From: an uncultured Oscillospiraceae bacterium
Lineage (GTDB): Bacteria > Bacillota > Clostridia > Oscillospirales > Oscillospiraceae
Length of the DNA stretch: 64,000 bases
Reading direction: 5' to 3'
Assembly: GCA_947624985.1 (NCBI GenBank)
Contig: CANQMO010000013.1
Coordinates: 19,990-83,989, forward strand
Part shown: one piece after another, positions 43,712 to 52,609 of the stretch
Numbering within the stretch: the first letter of the stretch is position 1
Layout: each line of letters opens with the position of its first letter
Notes under the pieces: model-generated
Seen by the model: only the letters and a program-made list of their open reading frames with translations
Database searches by the model: none
Told to the model about the DNA's origin: nothing
Translations under genes and position numbers: made by a program

Positions 43712-44734
43712 TCACCGCACGGCGAAGCGGAAGGCGGTCTCGCTATGCAGCGGCTTTCCCGCCCGGAGCACCGGGGAGGGGAAGCCGTAGCAGTTCATGC
43801 CGTTTGGGAAAAGCTGCGTCTCCAGGCAGACCGCGTCCCGGGGGCCCATGCTCTGCCCGTCCTTGCCGGGCCGGGCGCTCAGGCCGTTGGCGGAGTAGAC
43901 CTGCATACCGGGCATGTCCGTGGTCACGGTCATCTCCACGCCGCTGACGGGGCTATAAAGCACCGCGGCGTCTGTCCCGGACAGGACGAAGTTGTGGTCA
44001 TAGCCCCCGCCCCGGCGAAGCTGCTCGCAGTCCGCGCCGATGTCCCGGCCGATGGGCTTGGCAGCGCGAAAGTCGAAGGGCGTGCCCGCCACGGGCAGGA
44101 GCCTGCCCGTGGGCAGACAGCCGCCGTCGTTTTCGCAGAACCGCTGGGCGTTCACCTGTAGCAGATGGTCCAGCACGGCCCCGCCGCCGTTCAGGTTGAA
44201 ATATGTGTGATTGGTCAGATTCACCAGCGTGTCCTTGTCGGACAGCGCGTCGTAGGCGATGACCAGGGCGTTGTCCGCCGTCAGGGTGAACGTGACGGAC
44301 ACCTGCAAGGCGCCCGGATAGCCCTCCTCTCCGTCCGGAGACAGGCGGGAGAACACCAGTCTGTCCTCCCGGGCGTCGCAGGACCACATGCGCTTGTCAA
44401 AGCTCCGGACGCCGCCGTGCAGGTGGTTTTCCCCGTCGTTTTTGGCGAGGACATACTCCACGCCGCCCAGCGAAAACCGGGCCCCGCCGATGCGGTTGCC
44501 CACCCGGCCGATGGTGGCGCCCAAATACCCGTCGCGGGACTCGTACTCCGCCACGGTGTCGTAGCCCAGCGCCACGTCGGTAAAGCCGCCGGCGCCGTTG
44601 GGGACCGCGAGCGTCTGGACCGTGGCGCCGTAGTCCAATACGGTGACGGACATGCCGCTTTCGTTTTTCAGAGTGAACGCCGTGACGGGCTCGCCCGCCG
44701 CCGTGCGGCCAAAGGGGGTTGTCGAAACTGCCAT
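43712..44734 (-). CDS. galM: Aldose 1-epimerase (galactose mutarotase)
   Basis: 340 residues. Catalytic regions are NLTNHTYFNLNG (general acid His), YDHNFVLSG and the Glu in VCLETQLFPNGMN near the C-terminus; RVGNRIGGARFSLGG matches the family N-terminal signature. It interconverts alpha and beta anomers of hexoses. Ribosome site AAGGAGGCTCTCGTC-ATG. No other Leloir genes are adjacent, so this is a stand-alone mutarotase. Confidence 0.94.
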   Translation of the reverse strand: MAVSTTPFGRTAAGEPVTAFTLKNESGMSVTVLDYGATVQTLAVPNGAGGFTDVALGYDTVAEYESRDGYLGATIGRVGNRIGGARFSLGGVEYVLAKNDGENHLHGGVRSFDKRMWSCDAREDRLVFSRLSPDGEEGYPGALQVSVTFTLTADNALVIAYDALSDKDTLVNLTNHTYFNLNGGGAVLDHLLQVNAQRFCENDGGCLPTGRLLPVAGTPFDFRAAKPIGRDIGADCEQLRRGGGYDHNFVLSGTDAAVLYSPVSGVEMTVTTDMPGMQVYSANGLSARPGKDGQSMGPRDAVCLETQLFPNGMNCYGFPSPVLRAGKPLHSETAFRFAVR

Positions 44735-44841
44735 GACGAGAGCCTCCTTGTAAGATCGATTTTTCCTTTATCATACCGCAAAGCGCCGCCGGATGCAAGG
44801 CGGCGCTTTTCCCTTACGACTTTGGGCTTAAAGAGGAAATA

Positions 44842-45012
44842 ATGAAAAAGAATGATCCCTGTCCGGCAGCGTTCTGCCGGCTGTTTTTGTGCGGCCAGGC
44901 TCCTCCGGCGGCATGATGGCGCTGTACGCGCCGGCGTTGCGACGGGCCTGTGCGTGGCCTTGGATCATCGGAACAGGGGACCGCTTGCCGGTGAAACGTC
45001 TGCCGTAGTATG
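44842..45012 (+). pseudogene. Probable gene remnant: FAD-oxidoreductase C-terminal fragment
   Basis: The 285-nt gap between galM and the regulator contains AGAGGAAATA-ATG at 44842 opening a 24-codon frame (ends 44916), then a segment that in another frame reads AGVATGLCVALDH. The FAD oxidoreductase at 52606-53946 has GAGVAAGLCAV near its end. At the DNA level 44928-44954 matches 53837-53863 at 26 of 27 positions. This looks like a decayed or deleted relative of that gene. Two hairpins also occur here (GCGCCGCC stem ~44784-44811; CCGGCAG-CGTT-CTGCCGG at 44864-44881 followed by T5). Low certainty. Confidence 0.4.
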
Positions 45013-45019
45013 TCAAACG

Positions 45020-46807
45020 TCAGTTTTCCTTCAAAAGGCGCCAGAGGGTGGTGCGGCTGATACCCAGGCGTTTGGCGGCGGCACTCTGATTGCCGCCGTT
45101 CTCCTCCACCACCCGGAAAGCGATATCCCGCTCGATCTGATTCAGAGGCCGGTTGAGATCCAGCGGCGCGGAGGCGCCTTCGGCGCTGAGCCGGAAGGCG
45201 CCCACATGCCGTTCGGTGCGGAGCGCCCGGCTGACCAGCTGGGCCGATATGATCGGGAGGAGAGAGGTAGCCGCCAAATTACCGATGACCCGGCGGAACT
45301 GAAGGTAATTGTGGGGCCAGGAGAAGTGCTGTAGCATATCCATAGCTGCCGGTTCCACGCCAAGGATGTGCTGTGGCAGGTCGGCGTTCATGTGGTTCAG
45401 AGCGAGATTGACCAGGGCGGGGATCCGCCCGGGATCTTCCCGCAAAGGCGTCATGGGAAACAGCAGGCAGCAAAGCGTGTCGGAAAAGAGCGCTCCGACC
45501 TCTGACTGCTGTTCGCCAGGCTGACAGAGGCAGGAGAAGATCACCCGGTTGCGGCGGCATACGTCCATATCCAGCAGCATGCCCAGCAGTTGCCGTTGCC
45601 GCTCCTGCGTCAGGATCGCGATATTGGAAAAATAAAGAGTGTTTCCCTCGTCGGCGAGAGGAGAGCCGGGATGCTCCGCAAGGAAATTCCAGCTCTTTTC
45701 GTTTAACTGGCTACAGTCGATCTGCACGAGGGAACTGTTTTTCAACTCGCTGCGGATATAAACGACATACGCGATGGTCTCCATACCGGTGCCGTCCTCC
45801 CCGGTGATGAGGACCGGGGAGCGGCTGCCGCTGATCGCGGCGAGCCGGGACTGGTAATCCTGTATGACACCGCAGATGCATAGGATGCTGTCGAAGTAGG
45901 ACTGCTCCGCATCCGAACGGGTGAGGTAGCTTATCCCGGTCTGATTGGCGGGGAGAGGACTTTTACGGCAGGTGAAGAAGAAAGCGGTATAGTCAAGCGT
46001 TCCGGCGTTGATCTGCTGGGCGCGGATGGAATAGATCATGCCGTTCAGCACACGGGAAAACCGGCGATGACGCTCCCGGACGGTCTCCGCGATCTCCTGC
46101 CGGAGCAGATCCATCAGTTCCGGGGGAGCTTCCTGCGCGGTGGACAGGAATACTGCGCCGCCGGCGGCAAAGACCACCGTATCGCTGATCTGCCCGTCGA
46201 TGATCTGGCGAAAGAAGCTGTTTTCATTTTTCAGCCTCTCCAGGCTGCGGCACAGCTGTATGGCCCTGTCGAAGGCCTGGCGGATACTGTCCGTACCGGA
46301 GACGATCAGATACGAATTCATCCCCAGCTTTTTGGCGGTGGCATTGGCGACCATATCGCAGAGCAGGACGGCGTATTCCTTCCGACGTACCTCCAGGAGG
46401 GCTTCCTCCACCTGCTCCCGGGAGCCGGGAATGACGACCTCCACCTCGCAACCGAGAAGCTCGCCCAGCGCCCGGACGCCGGAACCAAATTCCGCCAGCG
46501 AGACGATGACTACCCGGCCGGACACGTTTCTGGCCAGCTTCAGGGCGCAGAGCACGTCATAAAGGGACATGTCGATCTCGATGACCGGCAGAGGCAGATG
46601 CTGCTGTAGCATTTTTGCGGTGCCGCCGCGGGAGATCACCACGTCGTAGTTGCCGTGAAAATTGTCCTGCGCTACCTCCAGGCCGCGCTCCAGGTCGCCG
46701 ACAAAAAGGGTCAACTCCATCTGCGGATAGTCCTCCGCCAGACTTGCCATGGCATATTTCATGCCGTCATAGGGCGCGATACCTAACGCGCGTATCTTCT
46801 TTTCCAT
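45020..46807 (-). CDS. PrpR-N domain regulator with degenerate sigma-54-type AAA+ domain
   Basis: 595 residues. A PrpR-N sensor domain lies about 1-180 (IALGIAPYDGMKYAM region, DVVISRGGTAKML, EIDMSLYDVL), then a PAS-like linker, an AAA+ module about 320-520 and a Fis-type HTH at the end (NQSAAAKRLGISRTTLWRLL). The AAA+ module is defective. Walker A reads GEDGTGMETIA (Lys replaced by Met), the Walker B position reads LYFSNIAIL (no Asp-Glu), and GAFTGA is absent. It therefore cannot work as a sigma-54 activator and probably acts with sigma-A. Divergent from the DUF1537 operon, its likely target. Start 46807 follows CGGAGGTCATT. Confidence 0.88.
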   Translation of the reverse strand: MEKKIRALGIAPYDGMKYAMASLAEDYPQMELTLFVGDLERGLEVAQDNFHGNYDVVISRGGTAKMLQQHLPLPVIEIDMSLYDVLCALKLARNVSGRVVIVSLAEFGSGVRALGELLGCEVEVVIPGSREQVEEALLEVRRKEYAVLLCDMVANATAKKLGMNSYLIVSGTDSIRQAFDRAIQLCRSLERLKNENSFFRQIIDGQISDTVVFAAGGAVFLSTAQEAPPELMDLLRQEIAETVRERHRRFSRVLNGMIYSIRAQQINAGTLDYTAFFFTCRKSPLPANQTGISYLTRSDAEQSYFDSILCICGVIQDYQSRLAAISGSRSPVLITGEDGTGMETIAYVVYIRSELKNSSLVQIDCSQLNEKSWNFLAEHPGSPLADEGNTLYFSNIAILTQERQRQLLGMLLDMDVCRRNRVIFSCLCQPGEQQSEVGALFSDTLCCLLFPMTPLREDPGRIPALVNLALNHMNADLPQHILGVEPAAMDMLQHFSWPHNYLQFRRVIGNLAATSLLPIISAQLVSRALRTERHVGAFRLSAEGASAPLDLNRPLNQIERDIAFRVVEENGGNQSAAAKRLGISRTTLWRLLKEN

Positions 46808-46838
46808 AATGACCTCCGGGCGTTTCAAATATAAACAC

Positions 46839-46867
46839 AGTATATCAAGTAGACAAAATTTGCGCAA
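46839..46867 (-). promoter_or_regulatory. Promoter of the PrpR-like regulator
   Basis: Minus-strand TTGCGC (46862-46867) and TATACT (46839-46844) at 17-nt spacing, ~30 nt before the start. Confidence 0.6.
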
Positions 46868-46872
46868 GCATT

Positions 46873-46906
46873 TTGTTTTGTGTTCAAATTATAAACAATA
46901 AAACAA
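46873..46906. promoter_or_regulatory. Candidate operator between divergent promoters
   Basis: Imperfect inverted repeat: TTGTTTTGTGTT (46873-46884) against AACAATAAAACAA (46894-46906). It sits between the regulator promoter and the candidate promoter of the catabolic operon, a sensible place for the regulator to bind. Confidence 0.4.
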
Positions 46907-46916
46907 GAAATAATCC

Positions 46917-46945
46917 TTTAAATTAGGGAAAATAAACGATATGAT
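46917..46945 (+). promoter_or_regulatory. Candidate sigma-A promoter of the catabolic operon
   Basis: TTTAAA (46917-46922) and TATGAT (46940-46945) at 17-nt spacing, leaving a ~85-nt leader before the kinase ATG. The -35 is weak, consistent with activator dependence. Confidence 0.45.
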
Positions 46946-47037
46946 AAATATACAGATTCAAAAAATCGCGAAAATGACGGAACAGGTGGATAGAACACAG
47001 CTCGTGTGTTTTAAACCGAAACAGATGGGAGGGCGCA

Positions 47038-48288
47038 ATGACAAAGCTGCTGGTCATCGCAGATGATTTTACCGGCGCGTTGGATACCGGCGTACAGTTT
47101 GCTTCACGCGGCGCTGATACGCGCGTTATGACCGACGCAGCCATTGATCTGCGCCGGGTGCGGGAAGACGCGTCCGTTCTGGTGGTCAATGCGGGCACCC
47201 GCCATCTTCCGGCCGAGAAAGCATATAACGCCGTGTTCGCCATCGTAGACCAGGCGGTGAAGGAGAAGATCCCCTATGTATATAAAAAAACAGATTCCGG
47301 TCTGCGGGGCAATATCGGCGCGGAGCTATCTGCGGCAATGGACGCCGCCGGAGTGGACAGGATGGCGTTCATCCCCGCTTTCCCCCAGATGGACCGCGTG
47401 ACCCGCCGGGGCATTCATTACATAAACGGAACGCCCGTGGCGCAGAGCGTTTTCGGCTCAGATCCTTTTGAGCCTGTAAGATGCTCCGATGTGGGGAAGA
47501 TCGTCGGCGCGCAGACGGATAAATCGGTCATGCTCTGTACCAGGTCATACATTCCGGAGGGAACGGGTATCCAGATCTTTGACGCGGAAGCGGACGCCGA
47601 TCTGGAGGAGATCGCCGACCGGCTTGGAGACCCGGGGCTGTATCTTTCCGCGGGGTGCGCGGGGTTCGCTTCTGTGCTGGCGGACCGGCTGGGCCTCAGG
47701 GGAGAGAAGCCCCGCTGTACCCGAAAGATGAATTCTCTGCTTCTGGTCTGCGGCAGTCTCAATCCTGTGACCATGCGGCAGATGGATCTGGCCGAACAGG
47801 CCGGCTATCCGCGTATTCGCCTGACCCCGGCGCAGAAGCTGGACCTCGGCTGGCTGGATACCGAGCCCGGACAGCGGGAGCTTCGGCGTTGGGCGGCGCT
47901 TGCGGAGGAGGGGCTTTGCATCGTGGACGTAAACGGACTGGAGACCGGCGCCACCGACCGGTACGGCGCGGAGCACGGCATCCCCGGCGAGGAGGTCCGG
48001 TTCCGCATCGCCGGCAATCTGGGAGAACTGATCCGCCGCCTGCTGGATCAGGGGCTGCGTTCGACGCTTATGTGTACCGGCGGCGACACGCTTCTGGCGG
48101 TGATGCGCTCGTTGGGGGTATTGGAACTGACTCCCTTTGAGGAACTGGCGCCCGGCGTCGTGCTGACGAGCTTTATGTATAAGGGCCGGGAGCATGAGAT
48201 CATCTCCAAATCCGGTGGCTTTGGAGACCCGGATCTGCTGTGTATGCTGGCGGAACGAAAAAACGGGATGGCGGTCCCGTCGGAATGA
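47038..48288 (+). CDS. DUF1537 four-carbon acid sugar kinase (DtnK/OtnK-like)
   Basis: 416 residues, two-domain SBD_N plus NBD_C kinase. The N-terminal substrate domain starts LLVIADDFTGALDTGVQF and has YKKTDSGLRGNIGAEL (substrate Lys/Asp region). The C-terminal nucleotide domain has MCTGGDTLLAVMRSLG and a final SKSGGFGDPDLL. Family members phosphorylate C4 sugar acids such as D-threonate, L-threonate or D-erythronate. The adjacent PdxA-like gene best fits the D-threonate route (kinase + PdxA2 giving DHAP and CO2). Ribosome site GGGAGGGCGCA-ATG. Confidence 0.92.
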   Translation: MTKLLVIADDFTGALDTGVQFASRGADTRVMTDAAIDLRRVREDASVLVVNAGTRHLPAEKAYNAVFAIVDQAVKEKIPYVYKKTDSGLRGNIGAELSAAMDAAGVDRMAFIPAFPQMDRVTRRGIHYINGTPVAQSVFGSDPFEPVRCSDVGKIVGAQTDKSVMLCTRSYIPEGTGIQIFDAEADADLEEIADRLGDPGLYLSAGCAGFASVLADRLGLRGEKPRCTRKMNSLLLVCGSLNPVTMRQMDLAEQAGYPRIRLTPAQKLDLGWLDTEPGQRELRRWAALAEEGLCIVDVNGLETGATDRYGAEHGIPGEEVRFRIAGNLGELIRRLLDQGLRSTLMCTGGDTLLAVMRSLGVLELTPFEELAPGVVLTSFMYKGREHEIISKSGGFGDPDLLCMLAERKNGMAVPSE

Positions 48289-48305
48289 AGAAGCGGGAGG
48301 AAACG

Positions 48306-49379
48306 ATGCAGCGTCCGATCATTGGTATTACCATGGGCGATCCTTTTGGAAACGGCCCGGAGATCACGGTAAAAGCGCTTTCCGATCCGGGGCTCTATAC
48401 GCTTTGCCGGCCTTTGGTGGTAGGCGACATATCCTCTGTGGCGTATGCGGCGGCCGTGGCGAAAACGGTCTCCGGCCTGGATGTGCAGGTCCATCTTATA
48501 CACGACGTACAGGAAGCGTATTTCCGCCGCGGCGTCATCGACGTGCTGGACATGGGTCTGATCCAGGTCGGCCAGATCCCCGGCGATCCGGCGGCGCCGA
48601 AGCCTTTTGGGGTGGGCGCGACGGCGCTGGGGGGCGAGGCGTCGTTCCAGTATGTGGCCAAGGTGATCGATATGGCCATGAAGGGGGAGATCCACGCCAC
48701 CGTCACGAACGCCCTGAGCAAGGAGGCCATCAACATGGCGGGCCATCACTTCTCCGGGCACACGGAGATCTACGCGGAGCTTACGGGATGCGGGCAATAC
48801 GCGATGATGCTCGTCCACGGCGATCTGCGCGTTGTCCATGTCTCCACGCACGTCTCGCTGCGGGAAGCGTGTGAGCGCGTAAAGACGGACCGTGTTCTGG
48901 CGTGTATAAGAATGGCGCATGAGGCCTGTATCGGGCTGGGCATTGACGCGCCCCGCATCGCGGTGGCCGGATTGAATCCCCATTGCGGCGAGGGGGGATT
49001 GTTTGGGAGAGAGGAGATCGAGCAGATTCAGCCCGCCATCGACGCTGCCATGAAGGAAGGGCTTCTGATACCGGACGGGAAACCTGTCCCCGCGGATACG
49101 GTGTTCAGCAAGGCGCTGGGCGGATGGTATGATGTCGTGGTCGTGATGTATCACGATCAGGGCCACATACCGCTGAAGGTAAAGGGCTTTGTATATGACC
49201 GGGAGAAAAACTGCTGGGACGCGGTGGAGGGCATCAATCTGACGCTGGGTCTGCCTGTCATCCGCGTCTCGGTGGATCACGGAACGGGATTCGGTCACGC
49301 GGGATCGGGACGCGCGAGCGCCGGCAGCCTCCTGAACGCCATCCATTGCGCGATCCGCATATCTTCCAACCGTCGATAA
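48306..49379 (+). CDS. PdxA2-like 4-phospho-D-threonate/erythronate dehydrogenase
   Basis: 357 residues of the PdxA family. It begins PIIGITMGDPFGNGPEI and has the metal-ligand motifs GHTEIYAELTG, VMYHDQGHIPLK and VDHGTGFGHAG. True PdxA makes pyridoxal phosphate, but beside a DUF1537 kinase the PdxA2 subgroup oxidatively decarboxylates 4-phospho-D-threonate or erythronate to dihydroxyacetone phosphate. ATG at 48306 follows GGGAGGAAACG; an ATG at 48285 overlapping the kinase stop is an alternative. Function inferred from context. Confidence 0.9.
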   Translation: MQRPIIGITMGDPFGNGPEITVKALSDPGLYTLCRPLVVGDISSVAYAAAVAKTVSGLDVQVHLIHDVQEAYFRRGVIDVLDMGLIQVGQIPGDPAAPKPFGVGATALGGEASFQYVAKVIDMAMKGEIHATVTNALSKEAINMAGHHFSGHTEIYAELTGCGQYAMMLVHGDLRVVHVSTHVSLREACERVKTDRVLACIRMAHEACIGLGIDAPRIAVAGLNPHCGEGGLFGREEIEQIQPAIDAAMKEGLLIPDGKPVPADTVFSKALGGWYDVVVVMYHDQGHIPLKVKGFVYDREKNCWDAVEGINLTLGLPVIRVSVDHGTGFGHAGSGRASAGSLLNAIHCAIRISSNRR

Positions 49380-49392
49380 GATCCAATTAGTA

Positions 49393-49414
49393 TTTTATCG
49401 GAAAACCGATAAAA
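49393..49414 (+). terminator. Hairpin between the dehydrogenase and transporter genes
   Basis: A perfect 9-bp stem TTTTATCGG/CCGATAAAA with an AAAA loop, 14 nt after the PdxA-like stop. No separate T tract. It may modulate read-through into the transporter genes. Confidence 0.45.
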
Positions 49415-49446
49415 ATAAATAAGAAAAGAAAGAAGGAGAACCGAAG

Positions 49447-50490
49447 ATGAAAAAACTATGCTCTATCGTTTTGCTGCTGGCAATGCTGCTGACACTGGTA
49501 GCGTGCGGAGCCGGCGCATCGACCGACGCCGCAAAGGAGGAAACGTCTGCCGAGACGACCGGCGAGGGCTCCAAGACGGAGGCTGATTCCGGTGGGAAGG
49601 AGTTCATCAACATCGCCACCGGCACCATGTCCGGCACCTATTATTCTCTGGGCAATTCCCTTGCCAGCCTCTTCAACGAAAAGTCGGAGAGGAACATCAG
49701 CTTCTCTGCGGAAGCGACCAACGGCTCCGGACAGAATATTGAGTTCCTTGCCTCCGGCGAGTGCGCCATCGCGCTCGTAAACAACGATGTTGCGAAGGCG
49801 GCCATCGACGGCACGGGGACCTATGAGGGGAATGCGATCGAAAACCTTCGCGGCATGACCTCAATCTATGCCAACAGCATCCATGTCATTGTGCCGATGA
49901 AATCGGATGTACAGAGCGTAGCCGATCTGGCCGGAAAGACGGTCTCCGTCGGCGCGGCCGGCAGCGGTGTGGAGAGCATCACCCACATGATCGTGGAGGC
50001 ATACGGCATGAATTACTGGGACGCCAAGGATTTCACCGCAGAGTACCTGGATGTCTCCGCCAGCATGGACAAGCTGAAGAACGGACAGCTTGACGCGGTG
50101 TTCATGACCGGTCTGCCCCCAATGAGCGCGGTGGTCGATGCGTTCATGAGCGGCGACATGCGTCTGGTCGCTCTGGAGGACGATGTGATCAGCACGCTGA
50201 CGGAAAACCATCCGGAGCTGTTTGAGACGACCATCGCCGCCGGAACGTACACCGGCCAGGACGAAGACATCAAGACCGTCGCCAACGGCGCGCTGCTGCT
50301 GACCAGCGCCGATGTGGACGAGGAGGTCGTCTACGAACTGACCAAGCTGATGTACGAAAACTCGGATTACCTGGTCGAGCGCAACAACGTCTGGGCGCAG
50401 ATGACGGCCGAAAGCTATGACAAGGGCATGACGGTCCCGTTCCATCCCGGCGCAGAGCGCTACTTTAAGGAAGCCGGGATCATCAAATAA
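49447..50490 (+). CDS. TAXI-family TRAP transporter substrate-binding lipoprotein
   Basis: 347 residues. A lipoprotein signal peptide with lipobox LVAC (Cys20) is followed by an acidic tether (about 21-45). The TAXI domain then starts FINIATGTMSGTYYSLGNSLASLFNE, close to the family-naming motif, with LAGKTVSVGAAGSGVES in the middle. It delivers a small organic anion, probably the sugar acid used by the kinase, to the permease downstream. Ribosome site GAAGGAGAACCGAAG-ATG. Confidence 0.93.
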   Translation: MKKLCSIVLLLAMLLTLVACGAGASTDAAKEETSAETTGEGSKTEADSGGKEFINIATGTMSGTYYSLGNSLASLFNEKSERNISFSAEATNGSGQNIEFLASGECAIALVNNDVAKAAIDGTGTYEGNAIENLRGMTSIYANSIHVIVPMKSDVQSVADLAGKTVSVGAAGSGVESITHMIVEAYGMNYWDAKDFTAEYLDVSASMDKLKNGQLDAVFMTGLPPMSAVVDAFMSGDMRLVALEDDVISTLTENHPELFETTIAAGTYTGQDEDIKTVANGALLLTSADVDEEVVYELTKLMYENSDYLVERNNVWAQMTAESYDKGMTVPFHPGAERYFKEAGIIK

Positions 50491-50535
50491 GCGGCACGCC
50501 ACAGGCGTATCGGGCTTGTACGGGACACACCCCGG

Positions 50536-50575
50536 CGATCCCATTCTGCTCTCCCCGGAGAGCAGGATGGGATCG
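50536..50575 (+). terminator. Strong intercistronic hairpin between binding protein and permease
   Basis: 19-nt arms (CGATCCCATTCTGCTCTCC, one G-U pair with 50557-50575) and almost no loop; no T tract. A second hairpin (TGCCGG...CCGGCA, ~50590-50608) follows. The position suggests transcript processing or attenuation giving excess binding protein over permease. Confidence 0.6.
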
Positions 50576-50638
50576 TGAAAGCCTGATATGTGCCGGCTCC
50601 GGCCGGCATATCTGGTGTATCTGGAGAGGAGGATAACT

Positions 50639-52609
50639 GTGTCTAGAGAAACAGATAATCCAATAACGATCCCCGAGGGCGAACTGAGCGATCAGGAGCT
50701 TCAGGAGATCACGGAAAAATATGAAAAGCTGGAAACGAGAAAAGTTGGGAAGACTCTATCCGCGTATATCCTGATCATTGCCATTGTTCTGTGCGCGTTT
50801 CATCTTTATACGGCGGGCTTCGGCCTGCTGCTGTCCATCCGGCAGAGCGCCATCCACTGGATGCTGGTACTGATGATCCTGTTCGTCATATACCCGGCAA
50901 GCAAAAAATCGAACCGGACCAGGCCCTATTGGTTTGATTATCTGTTGATTGCCCTTTCGGTTGCTTCCTCGCTGTATCTCCTGCTGAACTATAACGCCAT
51001 AATCGTCCGCGGCGCCATCCCCAACAAAACGGATCTGATCATGGGCATTCTGATGCTTCTGCTCACATTGGAGGCCACGAGACGTGCGGTAGGCAAGGAG
51101 CTTGTCATCATCTGCCTGATCTTCCTTGCGTATGCCATATGGGGCAGGGTGATGCCCGGGATATTTGCCCATAAGGGGTTTTCGCTTTCCAGGATCGTGG
51201 GGCACATGTATCTGTCCACGGAGGGCATTTACGGCATCCCCATGGGCGTGTCGTCCACATATCTCGTTCTGTTCATCTTCTTTGGCGCTGTTTTGAAAGA
51301 AACGGGACTGGATCGTTTCTTCCGGGATCTGTCGCTTGCGATTGCCGGGCGCGTTCCCGGCGGCCCGGCGCAGGTCGCGGTGGTGGCCAGTTCCCTGTTC
51401 GGTTCCATCAACGGAAGCGCTACGGCAAACGTGGTGACCACCGGCGCGTTCACCATTCCCATGATGAAGAGCATCGGGTATCCGGACTATTTTGCCGGGG
51501 CTGTGGAGGCGGTGGCCTCCACAGGCGGACAGCTCATGCCTCCGATCATGGGGTCCGCCGCGTTCATCATGGCGGAATTTCTCGGCATCCCCTATTTGAA
51601 GGTGGCCGTTGCGGCCATCGTTCCCGCGATCTTCTACTACTTCAGCTGCGCGACTATGATCTATCTGCGGGCCAGGCGGCTGGGGATCCGGCGTCTGGAA
51701 AAGGATGAGATCCCCGACATAAAAAAGACGCTGCGGGAGACGGGGCACATGGTCATCCCCATCATCCTTCTCGTCGCGCTGCTGGTGTCGGGAAAGACGC
51801 CACTTTATGCGGCGTTTTACAGTATTCTCGCAACGATCGCGCTGAGCTTTTTCAGAAAAGAGACCCGGCTGTCGCTACAAAGCCTGAAAAATATCGCTGA
51901 GAACACGGCCAAATCCATGGTCACGGTCGCTACGGCCTGCGCTGCGGCGGGGATCGTGGTGGGTGTTGTTTCCCTGACGGGCATCGGCCTGACGCTCGGC
52001 AACAACATCGTCAGTCTGGCGAAGAACAGCACCTTCCTCATGCTCATCATCACGGTCATCGTGAGCCTTATTATGGGCATGGGCGTGCCAACAACAGTCG
52101 TCTATATCCTGATGGCGACCATCACGGCACCCCCGCTGGTCATGGCCGGTTTTGAGCCGCTGGCCGCACATATGTTTGTGTTTTACTTCGCGCTCCTCGC
52201 GAGCGTGACGCCGCCGGTGGCGATCGCCGCTTATGCGGGCGCCGGCCTGGCGCAGGCGTCCCCATCCAAAACGGGGTGGCAGGCTTTCCGTCTGGCCCTT
52301 GCCGGGTTTGTCGTTCCGTTCGTCTTTATCGTGGAGCCCGGCATTCTGTTGCAGGATCCAGGCTTCGGCGACCTGATACCCATCTTTACCGGACTGATCG
52401 GGATCGTATGCATGGGTATCTTTGTGGAAGGCTACATGAGCAGGCCGCTGAACATGCCCCAGCGCATACTGGCCCTCGTCGCGGCAGCCTGCATGGTCAT
52501 ACCGGGCGTGTATACCGACATAATGGGAGCGGTCCTCCTGGTCGCGCTGATCGTGTGGGTGAGACCATATGGGAAAAGGATCGGAAAAATCGGAGGTGAG
52601 AGCAAATGA
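50639..52609 (+). CDS. TRAP transporter fused permease (DctQ-DctM type, GTG start)
   Basis: 656-residue fused 4TM/12TM TRAP permease. The N-terminal ~170 residues resemble the small DctQ subunit, and the rest is the DctM elevator subunit with SINGSATANVVTTG, ASTGGQLMPPIMGSAAF and MGMGVPTTVVYIL motifs. It takes up the substrate bound by the TAXI lipoprotein using an ion gradient. GTG at 50639 has AGAGGAGGATAACT upstream. Its stop overlaps the oxidoreductase start (ATGA). Confidence 0.94.
   Translation: MSRETDNPITIPEGELSDQELQEITEKYEKLETRKVGKTLSAYILIIAIVLCAFHLYTAGFGLLLSIRQSAIHWMLVLMILFVIYPASKKSNRTRPYWFDYLLIALSVASSLYLLLNYNAIIVRGAIPNKTDLIMGILMLLLTLEATRRAVGKELVIICLIFLAYAIWGRVMPGIFAHKGFSLSRIVGHMYLSTEGIYGIPMGVSSTYLVLFIFFGAVLKETGLDRFFRDLSLAIAGRVPGGPAQVAVVASSLFGSINGSATANVVTTGAFTIPMMKSIGYPDYFAGAVEAVASTGGQLMPPIMGSAAFIMAEFLGIPYLKVAVAAIVPAIFYYFSCATMIYLRARRLGIRRLEKDEIPDIKKTLRETGHMVIPIILLVALLVSGKTPLYAAFYSILATIALSFFRKETRLSLQSLKNIAENTAKSMVTVATACAAAGIVVGVVSLTGIGLTLGNNIVSLAKNSTFLMLIITVIVSLIMGMGVPTTVVYILMATITAPPLVMAGFEPLAAHMFVFYFALLASVTPPVAIAAYAGAGLAQASPSKTGWQAFRLALAGFVVPFVFIVEPGILLQDPGFGDLIPIFTGLIGIVCMGIFVEGYMSRPLNMPQRILALVAAACMVIPGVYTDIMGAVLLVALIVWVRPYGKRIGKIGGESK

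Noticed and set aside
44864..44895. Strong plus-strand terminator (CCGGCAG stem plus T5) as evidence of a small RNA
   Set aside because: No convincing plus-strand promoter was found upstream; it fits better as part of a decayed gene remnant.
46987..47001. Possible sigma-54 promoter (TGG-N10-GC) before the DUF1537 kinase
   Set aside because: Only GG and GC are conserved, and the neighbouring PrpR-like regulator lacks GAFTGA and ATPase motifs, so sigma-54 activation is not expected.
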